64,000 nucleotides of DNA, taken from Bauldia sp963759235. Lineage in GTDB: Bacteria; Pseudomonadota; Alphaproteobacteria; Rhizobiales; Kaistiaceae. Positions 40,730 through 52,195 of this stretch are shown here, in pieces. How positions within the stretch are numbered: the first letter of the stretch is position 1; each line of letters opens with the position of its first letter. The stretch is from positions 192,776-256,775 of the forward strand of contig CAVWYO010000009.1 in assembly GCA_963759235.1 (NCBI GenBank). The letters are read 5' to 3'. The position numbers were made by a program, and so were the translations under genes. A model generated the notes under the pieces. The model was not told the DNA's origin. It saw nothing but the letters and a program-made list of their open reading frames with translations, and made no database searches.

Positions 40730-42511
40730 TTACAAATCGACATCGCGGCTAGGTTCCCGAGCGCGCTGCAAATCGACAGTCGCACCTACGAGCGGCGAAC
40801 GGCGCAACGAGCTTAGGGTTCCTGTTTCGAGGAACTCATTCAGGCGACTCGCGACGAGTTCTCTGCGCTTGGCGAGGAACGCTTTATACGAATCCAGCCG
40901 AAGCAAGTCATCTTCCGTTGGGATGCACTGAGCGTCAAATGAGGACTGTCCAGCGCTTGCCACATAGGCAGGTAAATAGTCTACGGGAGATTTGTCTCGG
41001 ATTTGGCGATTTGTCTTGCCGCCGATGAATGACAGGTTGGCGATGTCGTCCGACTCTCGCCCCGTGTAGACATCCTTAAGAACAGCTTTTGGGAAGATGT
41101 GGTGAAATTGCAATCGATGTTGCGCTCCCGAGTGGTCGAGTGCGATTGCTAGATTTGATTGCCAATCCTTGGCCCCAGCCGCACGGAAAGCCAAAAACAT
41201 GGTTTTGAAAATAGCACTGCGCTGATTTCTTCCAGACAACTCTTCGGCTGTAATGTCCAAACGCCCGACTTGTAGTCGCAGCCTATCCATCAACTCCTCA
41301 GGTCCGCCGTCCTGCCTTGTCAACGTAGCCAAATCCTGGTCGAGCAATGTCTCGCTCGACCCACGCGAGTATCGGCCCTTCGCATTGGCGAGAAGGGCCC
41401 AAAGCCTGAGCTGTTGCATCTCCTCCGCGCTCACACGGTAGTCGCGTTGATGTCCGAACAGTGCGACGGTGATGAGGACGAAGGGTGACGATAGGAGGGT
41501 CGCGCTATCGATGCCCGCGTTTGCCCTCATGAAATTGATCGCGAAGTCCATCCCCTTGCATCCGGCATTCCAGGCTTCCTGTAGTCGCTCGACCGTCAAG
41601 CTTCCAACCGTGAGGAAGCGAGATTGACCCGTGGCGAAGGCAACGAGGTTCTTGAGATGCAAGCCCAGGTCGAGATCAAACCCGAGGTCAGCGCATTCCT
41701 TCTGATACGTTTGAAAAATCTTCAGGGAGTTGCGCCATTTTGCGGTGATCTGCGCGAGCGCGAGATCCGAACTCCGCAGCTTCGCACCGAGCGAATTCAC
41801 GCGGACGAATATTTCGGTCACCTCATTGTAGGAAAGGCGCCGCTCAAGGACGTCCATTCGGTAGGCGTATTTGCGAACATTCCTTAGGCGTGCGAGACGC
41901 CGGCTATACTTCTCATACCGGGGGTCGTCGAAATCATTCACGCCCGCGCGCCTCAGAAACACCGAGTCACTATCTGTGCTAAAGACCTCGGTCACCTTCA
42001 CCCATTGGGGCATCTGTGCCAGTTTGCCGGTCCCCACAACAAAGGTCATTCGCTCAAATCGGCGTAGCAGTTCATCCTCGGTCAAGTCCGCTTCACTCTC
42101 GGTTGGCTCGTCTTCGTCATTCTCCTCATTGACTTCAGTGACCACCGACAGTTCGTCGGGGTGCTCCAGATTGAAAAGAATCTCGATTGGGCGCTTGCGC
42201 CCCCGAACGGATACCGGCTCTCCGCGAATTACCGCCGAAAGTGATGTGAGCCGCTGCTGGCCGTCAAGCAAGAGTCGTGTGGTCTGGTACGGGTTTGCTG
42301 ATTGTGTGACGGCCATTTCCTGCATCGGCACGGCCTCATCCGTCTCCCGCAGCAGGATCGCTCCAGATGGATAGCCACGATAGAGCGAATCGAGCAAATC
42401 ACGCACGCGGGTGGAACGCCAGACATACCGCCGTTGCATCTCCGGAAGGCGCAACTCGCCGCGCTCAATCATCCCCACGAGTTCCTCAACCGATGCCTCT
42501 GCCTTCGCCAT
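40730..42511 (-). CDS. DUF262 plus HNH-type (GmrSD-like) putative type IV restriction/defence protein
   Basis: 593 residues from the ATG at 42511. The N-terminal half is DUF262: ELRLPEMQRRYVWRSTRVRDLLDSLYRGYPSGAILL and the ParB/sulfiredoxin-like motif DGQQRLTSL (residues 83-91). An acidic insert (NEENDEDEPTESEADLTEDEL) follows. The C-terminal part has an HNH-like set, LQFHHIFPKAVLK (His470-471), then ANLSFIGGKTNRQI. GmrSD proteins cleave modified phage DNA in an NTP-dependent manner; that activity is inferred here. It is antisense to and inserted in the ruvB-ybgC junction, and is visibly less GC-rich than its neighbours, a sign of transfer. Confidence 0.85.
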   Translation of the reverse strand: MAKAEASVEELVGMIERGELRLPEMQRRYVWRSTRVRDLLDSLYRGYPSGAILLRETDEAVPMQEMAVTQSANPYQTTRLLLDGQQRLTSLSAVIRGEPVSVRGRKRPIEILFNLEHPDELSVVTEVNEENDEDEPTESEADLTEDELLRRFERMTFVVGTGKLAQMPQWVKVTEVFSTDSDSVFLRRAGVNDFDDPRYEKYSRRLARLRNVRKYAYRMDVLERRLSYNEVTEIFVRVNSLGAKLRSSDLALAQITAKWRNSLKIFQTYQKECADLGFDLDLGLHLKNLVAFATGQSRFLTVGSLTVERLQEAWNAGCKGMDFAINFMRANAGIDSATLLSSPFVLITVALFGHQRDYRVSAEEMQQLRLWALLANAKGRYSRGSSETLLDQDLATLTRQDGGPEELMDRLRLQVGRLDITAEELSGRNQRSAIFKTMFLAFRAAGAKDWQSNLAIALDHSGAQHRLQFHHIFPKAVLKDVYTGRESDDIANLSFIGGKTNRQIRDKSPVDYLPAYVASAGQSSFDAQCIPTEDDLLRLDSYKAFLAKRRELVASRLNEFLETGTLSSLRRSPLVGATVDLQRAREPSRDVDL

Positions 42512-42632
42512 TTTGCGACCTCCAACCAAGCTGCATAATGTTCCACGTCGTCACTGGCTTAGTAACAGCCGATCATGGCCTCGCGCGCAACCGTCGCGCG
42601 CTTTTCGCATATGGGGGAAACGGAAGTTGATA

Positions 42633-43097
42633 ATGCTAACCAGCCGCGATCCATGGCCCGATCTTGCCGGCCGGCTGGTTCCCGGCGGCCACATCCTGCC
42701 GGTGCGCATCTATTTCGAGGACACCGACTTTTCCGGGGTCGTCTACCATGGCAGCTACGTCCGCTTCATGGAGCGCGGCCGCTCGGATTTCGTCCGTCTC
42801 ATCGGCATCGGCCACACGGCGCTCAACGACGGAGAGCACGGCGAGCCACTCGCCTTCGCGGTCCGCCGCATCCACGTCGATTTCCTCAAGCCGGCCCGTA
42901 TCGACGACCTTCTCGAGGTGGCGACAATGGTCGAGGCGATCGCCGGCGCCCGGCTCGTCCTTCACCAGTCGGTCCGGCGCGGCAGCCAGTCTCTGGTCGA
43001 GGCCGAGGTGACGGTGGTGCTCGTGACGCCGGAGGGTCGGGCGCGGCGGATTCCGGATTCGGTCCGCGCAAGGCTGATCGCGGCGGCGGGCGGATAA
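42633..43097 (+). CDS. ybgC: YbgC-type acyl-CoA thioesterase of the tol-pal cluster
   Basis: 154 residues from the ATG at 42633. The hotdog-fold motif VRIYFEDTDFSGVVYHGSYVRFMERGRSDFVR includes the catalytic Asp; FAVRRIHVDFLKPARIDDLLEVAT follows. YbgC hydrolyses short acyl-CoA thioesters and is the conserved first gene of the tol-pal cluster. Confidence 0.94.
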   Translation: MLTSRDPWPDLAGRLVPGGHILPVRIYFEDTDFSGVVYHGSYVRFMERGRSDFVRLIGIGHTALNDGEHGEPLAFAVRRIHVDFLKPARIDDLLEVATMVEAIAGARLVLHQSVRRGSQSLVEAEVTVVLVTPEGRARRIPDSVRARLIAAAGG

Positions 43098-43313
43098 CCC
43101 TTCGTTAACCCTGACAAGCTTAGAAATGCCAAGGGTTTGCGGTCTCCGCTGGCCCTCGTTTTGACAAATTTGGAAGCGACAGACCCGGCTCCGAGCAGAC
43201 GCCTGGACCGGTGGCCCCAAGGGCCCGGACGCGGTCCGATTGCCGCATATGGCGACCCGCCGCTTGCCGGCCGCGTAGCGTCGTAGGAATCAGGTCCGAA
43301 AGGTGAATTGCCG

Positions 43314-44027
43314 ATGCCGATTGACGGGGTGACCGAGGCGGTCCTGGCATCGCCGGCGGGCGACATATCGCTGGTCTCGCTGTTCCTCGAGGCGCACATC
43401 GTCGTCAAGGCGGTGATCATCGGCCTTCTGCTCGCCTCAATCTGGAGTTGGGCTATCATCATCGACAAGACGCTGCTCTACTCCAACACCCGCCGGCAGA
43501 TGGACCGGTTCGAAAAGGTCTTCTGGTCGGGCCAGTCGCTGGAGGATCTGTATCGGTCGTTGACGGGGAGAACGCCGACCGGCATGGCCTCCGTCTTCGT
43601 CGCCGCCATGCGGGAATGGAAGCGGAGCTTCGAGGCCGGCGCCCGATCGCCGTTCGGCCTGCAGACGCGGATCGAGAAGGTGCTCGACGTCACCATCGTC
43701 CGCGAGACCGTCCGGCTGGAACGCCGGCTCCTGTTTCTGGCGACGGTCGGGTCGGCCGGCCCGTTTATCGGCCTGTTCGGGACGGTGTGGGGTATCATGA
43801 CGAGCTTTCAGGCGATCGCGGCTTCGAAGAACACCTCGCTTGCCGTCGTCGCGCCCGGCATCGCCGAGGCGCTGCTGGCGACCGCCCTTGGCCTCCTCGC
43901 CGCCATCCCGGCGGTGATCGCCTACAACAAACTGTCAAGCGAGGCAGGCAGAATCGGTCAGCGCCTGGAAGGCTTTGCCGACGAATTCTCTGCTATCCTG
44001 TCGCGTCAGGTCGACGAGAGGGTTTGA
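43314..44027 (+). CDS. tolQ: TolQ proton channel subunit
   Basis: 237 residues from the ATG at 43314 (a TTG at 43308 is in frame). Three spans: VVKAVIIGLLLASIWSWAIII, the LLFLATVGSAGPFIGLFGTVWGIMTSFQAI region and GIAEALLATALGLLAAIPAVIAYN. With TolR it forms the inner-membrane proton channel energising Tol-Pal, which constricts the envelope at division. Confidence 0.96.
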   Translation: MPIDGVTEAVLASPAGDISLVSLFLEAHIVVKAVIIGLLLASIWSWAIIIDKTLLYSNTRRQMDRFEKVFWSGQSLEDLYRSLTGRTPTGMASVFVAAMREWKRSFEAGARSPFGLQTRIEKVLDVTIVRETVRLERRLLFLATVGSAGPFIGLFGTVWGIMTSFQAIAASKNTSLAVVAPGIAEALLATALGLLAAIPAVIAYNKLSSEAGRIGQRLEGFADEFSAILSRQVDERV

Positions 44028-44030
44028 ACG

Positions 44031-44477
44031 ATGGCGCTGCCTATCGGACCCGGCGGCGACTTCCGCTATCGGCACCGGAGACGGTCCGTCCGGCTGATGA
44101 GCGAGATCAACGTCACGCCGTTCGTCGACGTGATGCTCGTCCTGCTCATCGTCTTCATGGTGACGGCGCCGCTCCTCTCCGCCGGCGTTCCGGTCGACCT
44201 GCCGGAGGCGGCGGCCAAGCCGTTGGCGCTCGAGAAGGAGCCGATCACCGTCACCATCGATCCCGACGGCAAGATATTCGTGCAGGATCAGGAGGTCACC
44301 ATTGCCGAGCTGGTGCCGAAGCTGACCGCGATCGCGCCGAACGGGCTCGACGAACGCATCTATGTGCGTGGCGACCGGACGGCGAGCTACGGGACGATCA
44401 TGACGGTGATGGGCACCATCAACGGTGCCGGCTTCAAGCGAATCGGGCTGGTCGCGCTGAAGGAACCGGATAGCTGA
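44031..44477 (+). CDS. tolR: TolR proton channel subunit
   Basis: 148 residues. LMSEINVTPFVDVMLVLLIVFMVTAPLLSAGVPVDLPEA is the single span with the key Asp in PFVDVMLVLL. The periplasmic domain ends IMTVMGTINGAGFKRIGLVA. It is 3 bases after tolQ and acts with it. Confidence 0.96.
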   Translation: MALPIGPGGDFRYRHRRRSVRLMSEINVTPFVDVMLVLLIVFMVTAPLLSAGVPVDLPEAAAKPLALEKEPITVTIDPDGKIFVQDQEVTIAELVPKLTAIAPNGLDERIYVRGDRTASYGTIMTVMGTINGAGFKRIGLVALKEPDS

Positions 44478-44484
44478 TTGGGTG

Positions 44485-45426
44485 ATGCGTACCGGCCTCA
44501 CGGTATCGGTTGTCGGCCACCTCGTCCTGATCGGCTGGGGTGTCATCTCCTTGCGCTCGTTCGCGCCGCTCGACGCGAACGACATCGAGGCGGTACCGGT
44601 CGACTTCATCGTCACCGACGCGGTGAGCAGCATCCCGCTCGGCGTGCGCACGGCAGCGGCCGCCGAGCAGCCTTCTCCGAACGATCCCGCCAAGGTCGCG
44701 GCCGACAAATCGGTGCCGGCGCCCGAGCCTCCGGCGCCCGATCCGAAGCCTCCCACGCCGCCCCCACCGCCGCCGGCGAACGAGCCGGCGCCAACCCCGC
44801 CGGCGCAACCAGCGGCCGACCCTGAGCCTACCCCACCGCCGCCGCAGCCGGACCTCGCCAGCGAGCCTCAGCCGGCGCCGAAGCCGGTCCCCGAGGCCGA
44901 GCCGCCTCCGCCGGAGGAGGCTCTGCCGCCGCCGACACAGGAAGCCGCGGTCGAGCCGCCGTTGCCACATGTCCGCCCATCTCGACCTGCGCCACCGGCC
45001 GAGAGCAAGGATTTTTCCGACGAGATCACCGCACTTCTCGACAAGAGCAAATCCGCGTCGGCGCCGGCGCAATCGGAACAGCCCGCATCGATCGGCGCCG
45101 TCACCGGCTCACCGTTCTCCGAGCTTCGGCAAAACGACATCGATGCGCTGAGGGCGCGGCTTGCTTCCTGCTGGGATATTCCGCCGACGCGGGCCGACCC
45201 GGCCGAGTTGCGGGTGAAGGTCAAGATGTTCCTTGGCCGGGACGGCACGCTCGCCCGTGCGCCCGAGGTGGTCGAATACCATCCGACCCAGATCGGTCAG
45301 GTGGCGGCGGAGAGCGCCATCCGCGCCGTCCAGCGATGCGCGCCGTTCAATCTCCCGCCCGAGAAATATGATAGCTGGAAAGAGATCATCGTGACCTTCG
45401 ATCCGAGGGAGATGTTCGGTGGCTGA
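44485..45426 (+). CDS. tolA: TolA-like energy-transducing envelope protein
   Basis: 313 residues from the ATG at 44485. A single N-terminal span (TVSVVGHLVLIGWGVISLRSF) is followed by a very proline-rich stretch (residues about 75-170, PPPPPANEPAP-like) and a C-terminal domain with LRARLASCWDIPPTRADP and VAAESAIRAVQRCAPFNLPPEKYDSW, the TolA C-terminal pattern. The long helical domain of enterobacterial TolA is replaced by the proline-rich linker. It overlaps tolB by 8 bases. Confidence 0.9.
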   Translation: MRTGLTVSVVGHLVLIGWGVISLRSFAPLDANDIEAVPVDFIVTDAVSSIPLGVRTAAAAEQPSPNDPAKVAADKSVPAPEPPAPDPKPPTPPPPPPANEPAPTPPAQPAADPEPTPPPPQPDLASEPQPAPKPVPEAEPPPPEEALPPPTQEAAVEPPLPHVRPSRPAPPAESKDFSDEITALLDKSKSASAPAQSEQPASIGAVTGSPFSELRQNDIDALRARLASCWDIPPTRADPAELRVKVKMFLGRDGTLARAPEVVEYHPTQIGQVAAESAIRAVQRCAPFNLPPEKYDSWKEIIVTFDPREMFGG

Positions 45427-46780
45427 GCCGATGGGGACGCCGACGGAAGCACGCCGCGCGGTACCGCGCCGCCGGGTGCTCGCCGTCCTCCTCGCCGCGT
45501 CCGTCGCAGCCGTCACCTTTGTCGTGGGCGCCCATGCCCAGCTCGAGCTCAACGTCACGCGCGGCAACATCCAGCCCGTCCCGATTGCCATCCCGGCCTT
45601 CATCGCCACCGGCTCCGACGCGCAGCTCGGCGCCGATATCGCCGGCGTCATCGCCGCCGACCTTCAGCGCTCGGGCCTGTTCGTGCCGCTCGACCCGGCC
45701 ACGTTCGCCGAGCGCGTCACCGATGCCAGCGCCGTGCCGGGCTTCGCCAACTGGCGGGTGATCAACGCCCAGGCTCTGGTGGTCGGCGGTGTCGAGCAAT
45801 TGTCCGACGGACGGCTGCGCACGGAATTCCGGCTATGGGACATCTTCGGCGCCGACCAGATCGCCGGCCAGCAGTTCTTCACCAGCCCGCAGAACTGGCG
45901 TCGGGTGGCCCACATCATCGCCGACGCCATCTACGAGCGGCTGACCGGCGAGCACGGCTATTTCGACACCCGCGTCGTCTTCGTCGACGAGACCGGACCG
46001 AAGGACAACCGCACCAAGCGGCTCGCCATCATGGATCAGGACGGCGCCAACGTCCGCTACCTCACCAACGGCAGCGAGCTCGTGCTGACGCCGCGCTTCA
46101 GCCCGTCGACCCAGGAAGTGACCTACATGGCCTATGAAGGCGAGCAGCCCCGGGTCTATCTCCTCAACATCGAGACCGGGCAGCGGGAGCTGGTCGGCAA
46201 TTTCCCGGGAATGACCTTCGCGCCGCGCTTCTCGCCGGACGGGCAAGAGGTGATCATGAGCCTCCAGCAGGAGGGCAACGCCAACATCTATGCGATGGAC
46301 CTGCGCTCGCGGCGCACGACACGGCTGACCGACGACGCGGCGATCGACACCAGCCCGTCCTACGCGCCGGACGGGTCGCAGATCGTCTTCGAATCGGACC
46401 GCGGCGGCTCGCAGCAGCTCTATGTGATGAACGCCGACGGGTCCGATCCGAAGCGCATCAGCTTCGGGGAGGGGACCTATTCGACGCCGGTGTGGTCGCC
46501 GCGCGGCGACTACATCGCCTTCACCCGCCGGCACGCCGGCCAGTTTGCCATCGGCATCCTCAAGCCGGACGGTTCGGGCGAGCGCATCCTGACCGAGGGC
46601 TTCCACAACGAGGGGCCGACCTGGTCGCCGAACGGGCGGGTGATCATGTTTTTCCGCGACACGCCGGGCGGCAATGGCGGCCCGCAGCTGTGGACGATCG
46701 ACATCACCGGCTACAACGAATTCCGCGTGCCGACGCCGGACTTCGCCTCCGACCCGGCCTGGTCGCCCTTGATCCACTGA
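45419..46780 (+). CDS. tolB: TolB periplasmic beta-propeller protein
   Basis: 453 residues with a signal peptide (LAVLLAASVAAVTFVVGAHAQ). The N-terminal TolB domain (IPAFIATGSDAQLGADIAGVIAADLQRSG) precedes a WD40-like propeller with repeats such as RFSPDGQEVIMSLQQEG, SYAPDGSQIVFESDRGGSQQLYVMNADGS and TWSPNGRVIMFF. TolB binds Pal and links it to TolA. Confidence 0.96.
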   Translation: MAEPMGTPTEARRAVPRRRVLAVLLAASVAAVTFVVGAHAQLELNVTRGNIQPVPIAIPAFIATGSDAQLGADIAGVIAADLQRSGLFVPLDPATFAERVTDASAVPGFANWRVINAQALVVGGVEQLSDGRLRTEFRLWDIFGADQIAGQQFFTSPQNWRRVAHIIADAIYERLTGEHGYFDTRVVFVDETGPKDNRTKRLAIMDQDGANVRYLTNGSELVLTPRFSPSTQEVTYMAYEGEQPRVYLLNIETGQRELVGNFPGMTFAPRFSPDGQEVIMSLQQEGNANIYAMDLRSRRTTRLTDDAAIDTSPSYAPDGSQIVFESDRGGSQQLYVMNADGSDPKRISFGEGTYSTPVWSPRGDYIAFTRRHAGQFAIGILKPDGSGERILTEGFHNEGPTWSPNGRVIMFFRDTPGGNGGPQLWTIDITGYNEFRVPTPDFASDPAWSPLIH

Positions 46781-46963
46781 GCGCCAACGTCTACCTTGCG
46801 CCGCGCGGGTCAAGGGGCGCCGGTCACGACGGGCGAAAGCCGTCGCGACGGTCACGGGGACGGCGACGCGATCTCGGGTAATTCATTCTTAACCACGTCG
46901 CTGAACGCGCGCTTAACCACGCGCTGGTTACATGACCGGTATGGTGGACGAGGAGTTAAGTGA

Positions 46964-47467
46964 ATGCTGCAGATTCTTGCCGTCTCGCGCGCTGGCCGTC
47001 TCGCCTTGGTCGTCGGGGTGGCACTGGCCCTCGCCGCCTGCGCATCGAAGAACAGCCTGACCGGCTCCGATCTCAGCATCACCGGCGCGGCGGCGGCGCC
47101 CGGCAGCACCCAGGAGTTCGTCGTCAGCGTCGGCGACCGGGTCTTCTTCGACACCGACTCCGCCGAGTTCTCCCCGCAGGCGATCGCCACGCTGAACCGC
47201 CAGGTCCAGTGGCTCAGGCAATATCCGCGCTACACCTTCGTCATCGAGGGGCACGCCGACGAGCGCGGTACGCGAGAGTATAACATCGCGCTCGGTGCCC
47301 GCCGCGCCTCGGCGGTTCACGACTACTTTGCGGCGCGGGGCATCGCCGCCAGCCGCATGCGCGTCATCTCCTACGGCAAGGAACGGCCGGTGGCGGTCTG
47401 CAACGACATTTCCTGCTGGTCGCAGAACCGGCGCGCGGTCATCGTTCTCAACGGCGCCGGCGTCTGA
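46964..47467 (+). CDS. pal: Peptidoglycan-associated lipoprotein Pal
   Basis: 167 residues. The signal ends in a lipobox LALAAC. The OmpA-like domain is VFFDTDSAEFSPQA, IEGHADERGTREYNIALGARRASAVHDYFAARGI and RRAVIVLNGAGV. Pal anchors the outer membrane to peptidoglycan. CTTAACCACG occurs twice (46888 and 46912) in the 183-base leader region. Confidence 0.96.
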   Translation: MLQILAVSRAGRLALVVGVALALAACASKNSLTGSDLSITGAAAAPGSTQEFVVSVGDRVFFDTDSAEFSPQAIATLNRQVQWLRQYPRYTFVIEGHADERGTREYNIALGARRASAVHDYFAARGIAASRMRVISYGKERPVAVCNDISCWSQNRRAVIVLNGAGV

Positions 47468-47605
47468 TCGCGGGTTCGGGGCGGCGGCTCCGGCCGCCGA
47501 TTCCGGAGAAACGCCCAAATTTGGCCGAACTCGCGGGTCCTATGCTACGGACGGATCACGATGGTTCGCGTCGGCCCTCGTCGCGGTCGGCGCGCAGGGG
47601 ATGCA

Positions 47606-48493
47606 ATGGCCGTGAAGATCAAAGCCGCGCCAATTCTTCTCGCCGCGGCGATTTCCGTGGCGGCCGGCGCGTTGCTGCCGACTGCCGTCGATGCCGCCTG
47701 GTGGCCGTGGTCGAAGCGCCAGGACCGCACTGAACAGCCGGCACCCGCAGCAGCCGGCGACGCCACGGTCGCGCCAGGCGACGTGACCGAACGCCTCGAC
47801 CGCGCCGAAGCGAAAATCCGCGAATTGACCGGCCAAATCGAGGAACTCGACTTCCGCGTCCGCCAGCTCCAGCAGGAGCTCGGACTTCAGAACGGCAACC
47901 TCCAGACCAACGCCGCCGTGGCGGTGGTCCCCGATCAGGCCGGCGGCGCCGCGACGGGCGCCCCGCCGCAGGACCTCGGCAACCTGGTCGTCGATCCGCC
48001 CCCCAATCAGCCGATCGACCTGACGGCATCGGCCGGTGGAGCCGCGGCCCCCAAGGGGAACGGCAAGGGCAAGAACAAAAACAAAGCCGGCGCCCAGACC
48101 GCTTCGCTCGGCGACGCCGGGACCGACTACGAGCACGCCTATGCCAGCATCCTGTCCGGCGACTACGAGCTTGCCGAGGCCTCGTTCCGCAACTTCCTGA
48201 CCACCTATCCCAACGACCAGCGGGCGCCGGACGCGCAGTATTGGCTCGGTGAAAGCCTGTTCGCCCGCGGGCAATACAGCCAGGCGGCCGACGAGTTCCT
48301 GGCCGGCTACAAGGCCTATCCGAAGAGTGGGAAAGCGGCCGATACGCTCCTCAAGCTTGGCCTGTCGCTCGCCGGACTCGGCGAGCGCGACGCCGCCTGC
48401 TCGACCTATGCGGAGGTGCTGAAGAAGTATCCCGACTCGTCGAACGCGCTCCGTCAGAGGGTCGCCGCCGAACAGGCCGTTGCGAACTGCTGA
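47606..48493 (+). CDS. cpoB: CpoB (YbgF) tol-pal associated protein
   Basis: 295 residues from the ATG at 47606. Signal peptide (ILLAAAISVAAGALLPTAVDA), a short coiled coil (RLDRAEAKIRELTGQIEELDFRVRQLQQEL), a basic/glycine linker, then TPR repeats with AYASILSGDYELAEASFRNFLTTYPNDQRAPDAQYWLGESLF. CpoB coordinates peptidoglycan synthesis with Tol-driven constriction. It overlaps tilS by 14 bases. Confidence 0.93.
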   Translation: MAVKIKAAPILLAAAISVAAGALLPTAVDAAWWPWSKRQDRTEQPAPAAAGDATVAPGDVTERLDRAEAKIRELTGQIEELDFRVRQLQQELGLQNGNLQTNAAVAVVPDQAGGAATGAPPQDLGNLVVDPPPNQPIDLTASAGGAAAPKGNGKGKNKNKAGAQTASLGDAGTDYEHAYASILSGDYELAEASFRNFLTTYPNDQRAPDAQYWLGESLFARGQYSQAADEFLAGYKAYPKSGKAADTLLKLGLSLAGLGERDAACSTYAEVLKKYPDSSNALRQRVAAEQAVANC

Positions 48494-49805
48494 CCCGGCC
48501 GAACCGCTCTCCGACGGCGAGATCGAGGCGCTTCTTGCGCCGGTCGCCGGAGCCGGAACGATTGCCCTCGCCGTCTCCGGCGGCGCCGATTCCCTCGCGC
48601 TCCTCGATGCGGTCGATCGGTGGCGGCGCGGTCATCGGCGCCCGCATACGGTCGTCCTGACCGTCGACCACGGTTTGCGGACCGGCTCCGCGGCGGAGGC
48701 GACCATGGTGGTTGCCACTGCCGAAAGGCGCGGCATGGCGGCGCGCCTCCTCACCGCGACTGGCCTTCGGCCGCGGAGTGACATCGAGGCCGTTGCCCGC
48801 GACGCCCGGTACCGGCTCCTCCTCGGTGCCGCCCGGGAAATCGGTGCGTCGCATCTTCTCCTCGCCCATCACCGCGACGATCAGGCCGAGACGTTTTTGA
48901 TGCGTCTCCAGCGCGGCTCGGGCGTGTTCGGTCTCGCCGCGATGCGACCGGTCGTCGACAGCGACGGCCTCGTCGTCTTCCGGCCGTTCCTCGACATTCC
49001 GCGGTCGCGGCTGGTTGCCACCACCGCTGCCGCCGCACTGATCCCGGTCGACGATCCGATGAACAGCGATCCGCGTTTCCTGCGCGCCCGGGTGCGGCGG
49101 ATGATGCCGGAATTGGCGGCGGCCGGGTTCGCTGCGGCCGAACTCGCCGCAACCGCCAGGCGCTTCGCGGCGGCGGCCGATGCGATCGACGCCTTCACCG
49201 ACCGCTTCATCAAGGCCGCTGTCACGGTTGACCACCTTGCCGTCACCCGCATGTCGCGCGGTGCGTTCGTCGGCGAACCCGAGGAGGTGCGGCTCAGATT
49301 ACTCGCCCGTTTGCTGATGGCGATGGGCGGCGAACCCTATCCGCCGCGCTTCGAGCGGCTAGCGTCGCTCCATCAGGCGCTTCTCGGCTTTGCCGGCGGC
49401 CGCTTCAAGCGGACGCTGGCTGGCGCCGTCGTCGAGATCAGGGGCGGCTCGCTCCTCGTTTATCGCGAGGCGGGACGCGGCGGGCTGCCGGAGGTTCCGC
49501 TTGGCCCACGATTCGCCGGTGTGTGGGACCATCGCTTCCGGATCGATGTCGGCGGAAACGCGCCGGCGAATCTCGTCCTCGGTCCGCTCGGCGAGGCGGG
49601 ACGCCGGGCGATCGGCGCCCGATTCGACCAGATTCCGGCGGCGGCGCTGTCGGTTCAGCCGGCGGTGTGGCGAAAGGACCGCCTGATCGCCGCCCCGACC
49701 CTCGATACGACGGCGACGGGCCGGGTCGCATTCACTTTGACCGCCCACCAGGTCGTCGGTGACCGACTGGCGGTCCCGCCGCGGTTCCCGAGCTACCGGG
49801 ATTGA
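48480..49805 (+). CDS. tilS: tRNA(Ile) lysidine synthetase
   Basis: 441 residues, starting at the TTG at 48480 inside the cpoB end; no closer ATG precedes the domain. The N-type ATP-PPase loop is LAVSGGADSLALLDAVDRW, followed by HHRDDQAETFLMRL. TilS makes lysidine at position 34 of tRNA-Ile(CAU) so it reads AUA. The central region includes DPMNSDPRFLRARVRR. It precedes ftsH, the usual order. Confidence 0.93.
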   Translation: MRTADPAEPLSDGEIEALLAPVAGAGTIALAVSGGADSLALLDAVDRWRRGHRRPHTVVLTVDHGLRTGSAAEATMVVATAERRGMAARLLTATGLRPRSDIEAVARDARYRLLLGAAREIGASHLLLAHHRDDQAETFLMRLQRGSGVFGLAAMRPVVDSDGLVVFRPFLDIPRSRLVATTAAAALIPVDDPMNSDPRFLRARVRRMMPELAAAGFAAAELAATARRFAAAADAIDAFTDRFIKAAVTVDHLAVTRMSRGAFVGEPEEVRLRLLARLLMAMGGEPYPPRFERLASLHQALLGFAGGRFKRTLAGAVVEIRGGSLLVYREAGRGGLPEVPLGPRFAGVWDHRFRIDVGGNAPANLVLGPLGEAGRRAIGARFDQIPAAALSVQPAVWRKDRLIAAPTLDTTATGRVAFTLTAHQVVGDRLAVPPRFPSYRD

Positions 49806-49942
49806 TGACCACGGCCCGTTCACTCTGCCGTAATTTCAGCATGATAGGAAAGCAGACTCTTGTTGGATTTCAAGCGGCCGGCACCTATCTTAACGCTTGA
49901 GAAACCGGGCTGGAGCGGATCGCGGGCCGCCAAGGGACCAGA

Positions 49943-51871
<1,929 letters not shown>

Positions 51872-52195
51872 AGGCCGGCCCGCCGCGGCAGCGGTCCGTT
51901 AGCGTTTTGCCTGCGCGAATTGAGCATCGGTGTGGCTCTGTTGCCGCGCCTCGATGCCCGCTGGGCGCCGGCGTTCCTCTGACACACTGATCTAAAACTC
52001 CTGTCGATCCGGCTCGGCGACACCTGTCGCTAGCGCGCGTTCGACTTCGGCCGCGCACGCGCTTCGCGGACGAGGATGGTTAACGAACGTGGTTAACATC
52101 ATCTTTACCATTAAGCTGAACAATTCCTTTCCAACGTCAGCCGCTGTCGGCGGACGCGCATTGCCGGCGGTGCGCGCAAGGGAAAGGGACTGGGC
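51872..52195. promoter_or_regulatory. 324-base intergenic region with CtrA-like elements before the porin gene
   Basis: No gene is seen. Toward its end are GGTTAAC twice (52078, 52091), then TTAA-N7-TTTA (52093-52107), one base off the CtrA consensus. In Brucella omp25 is controlled by CtrA, so this could be a regulated promoter. The first 200 bases hold nothing recognisable. Confidence 0.4.

Noticed and set aside
49859..49890. Sigma-32-like promoter before ftsH (CTTG ... CCTATCT)
   Set aside because: The spacing is about 21 bases between CTTG and the -10 block, longer than the heat-shock consensus allows.
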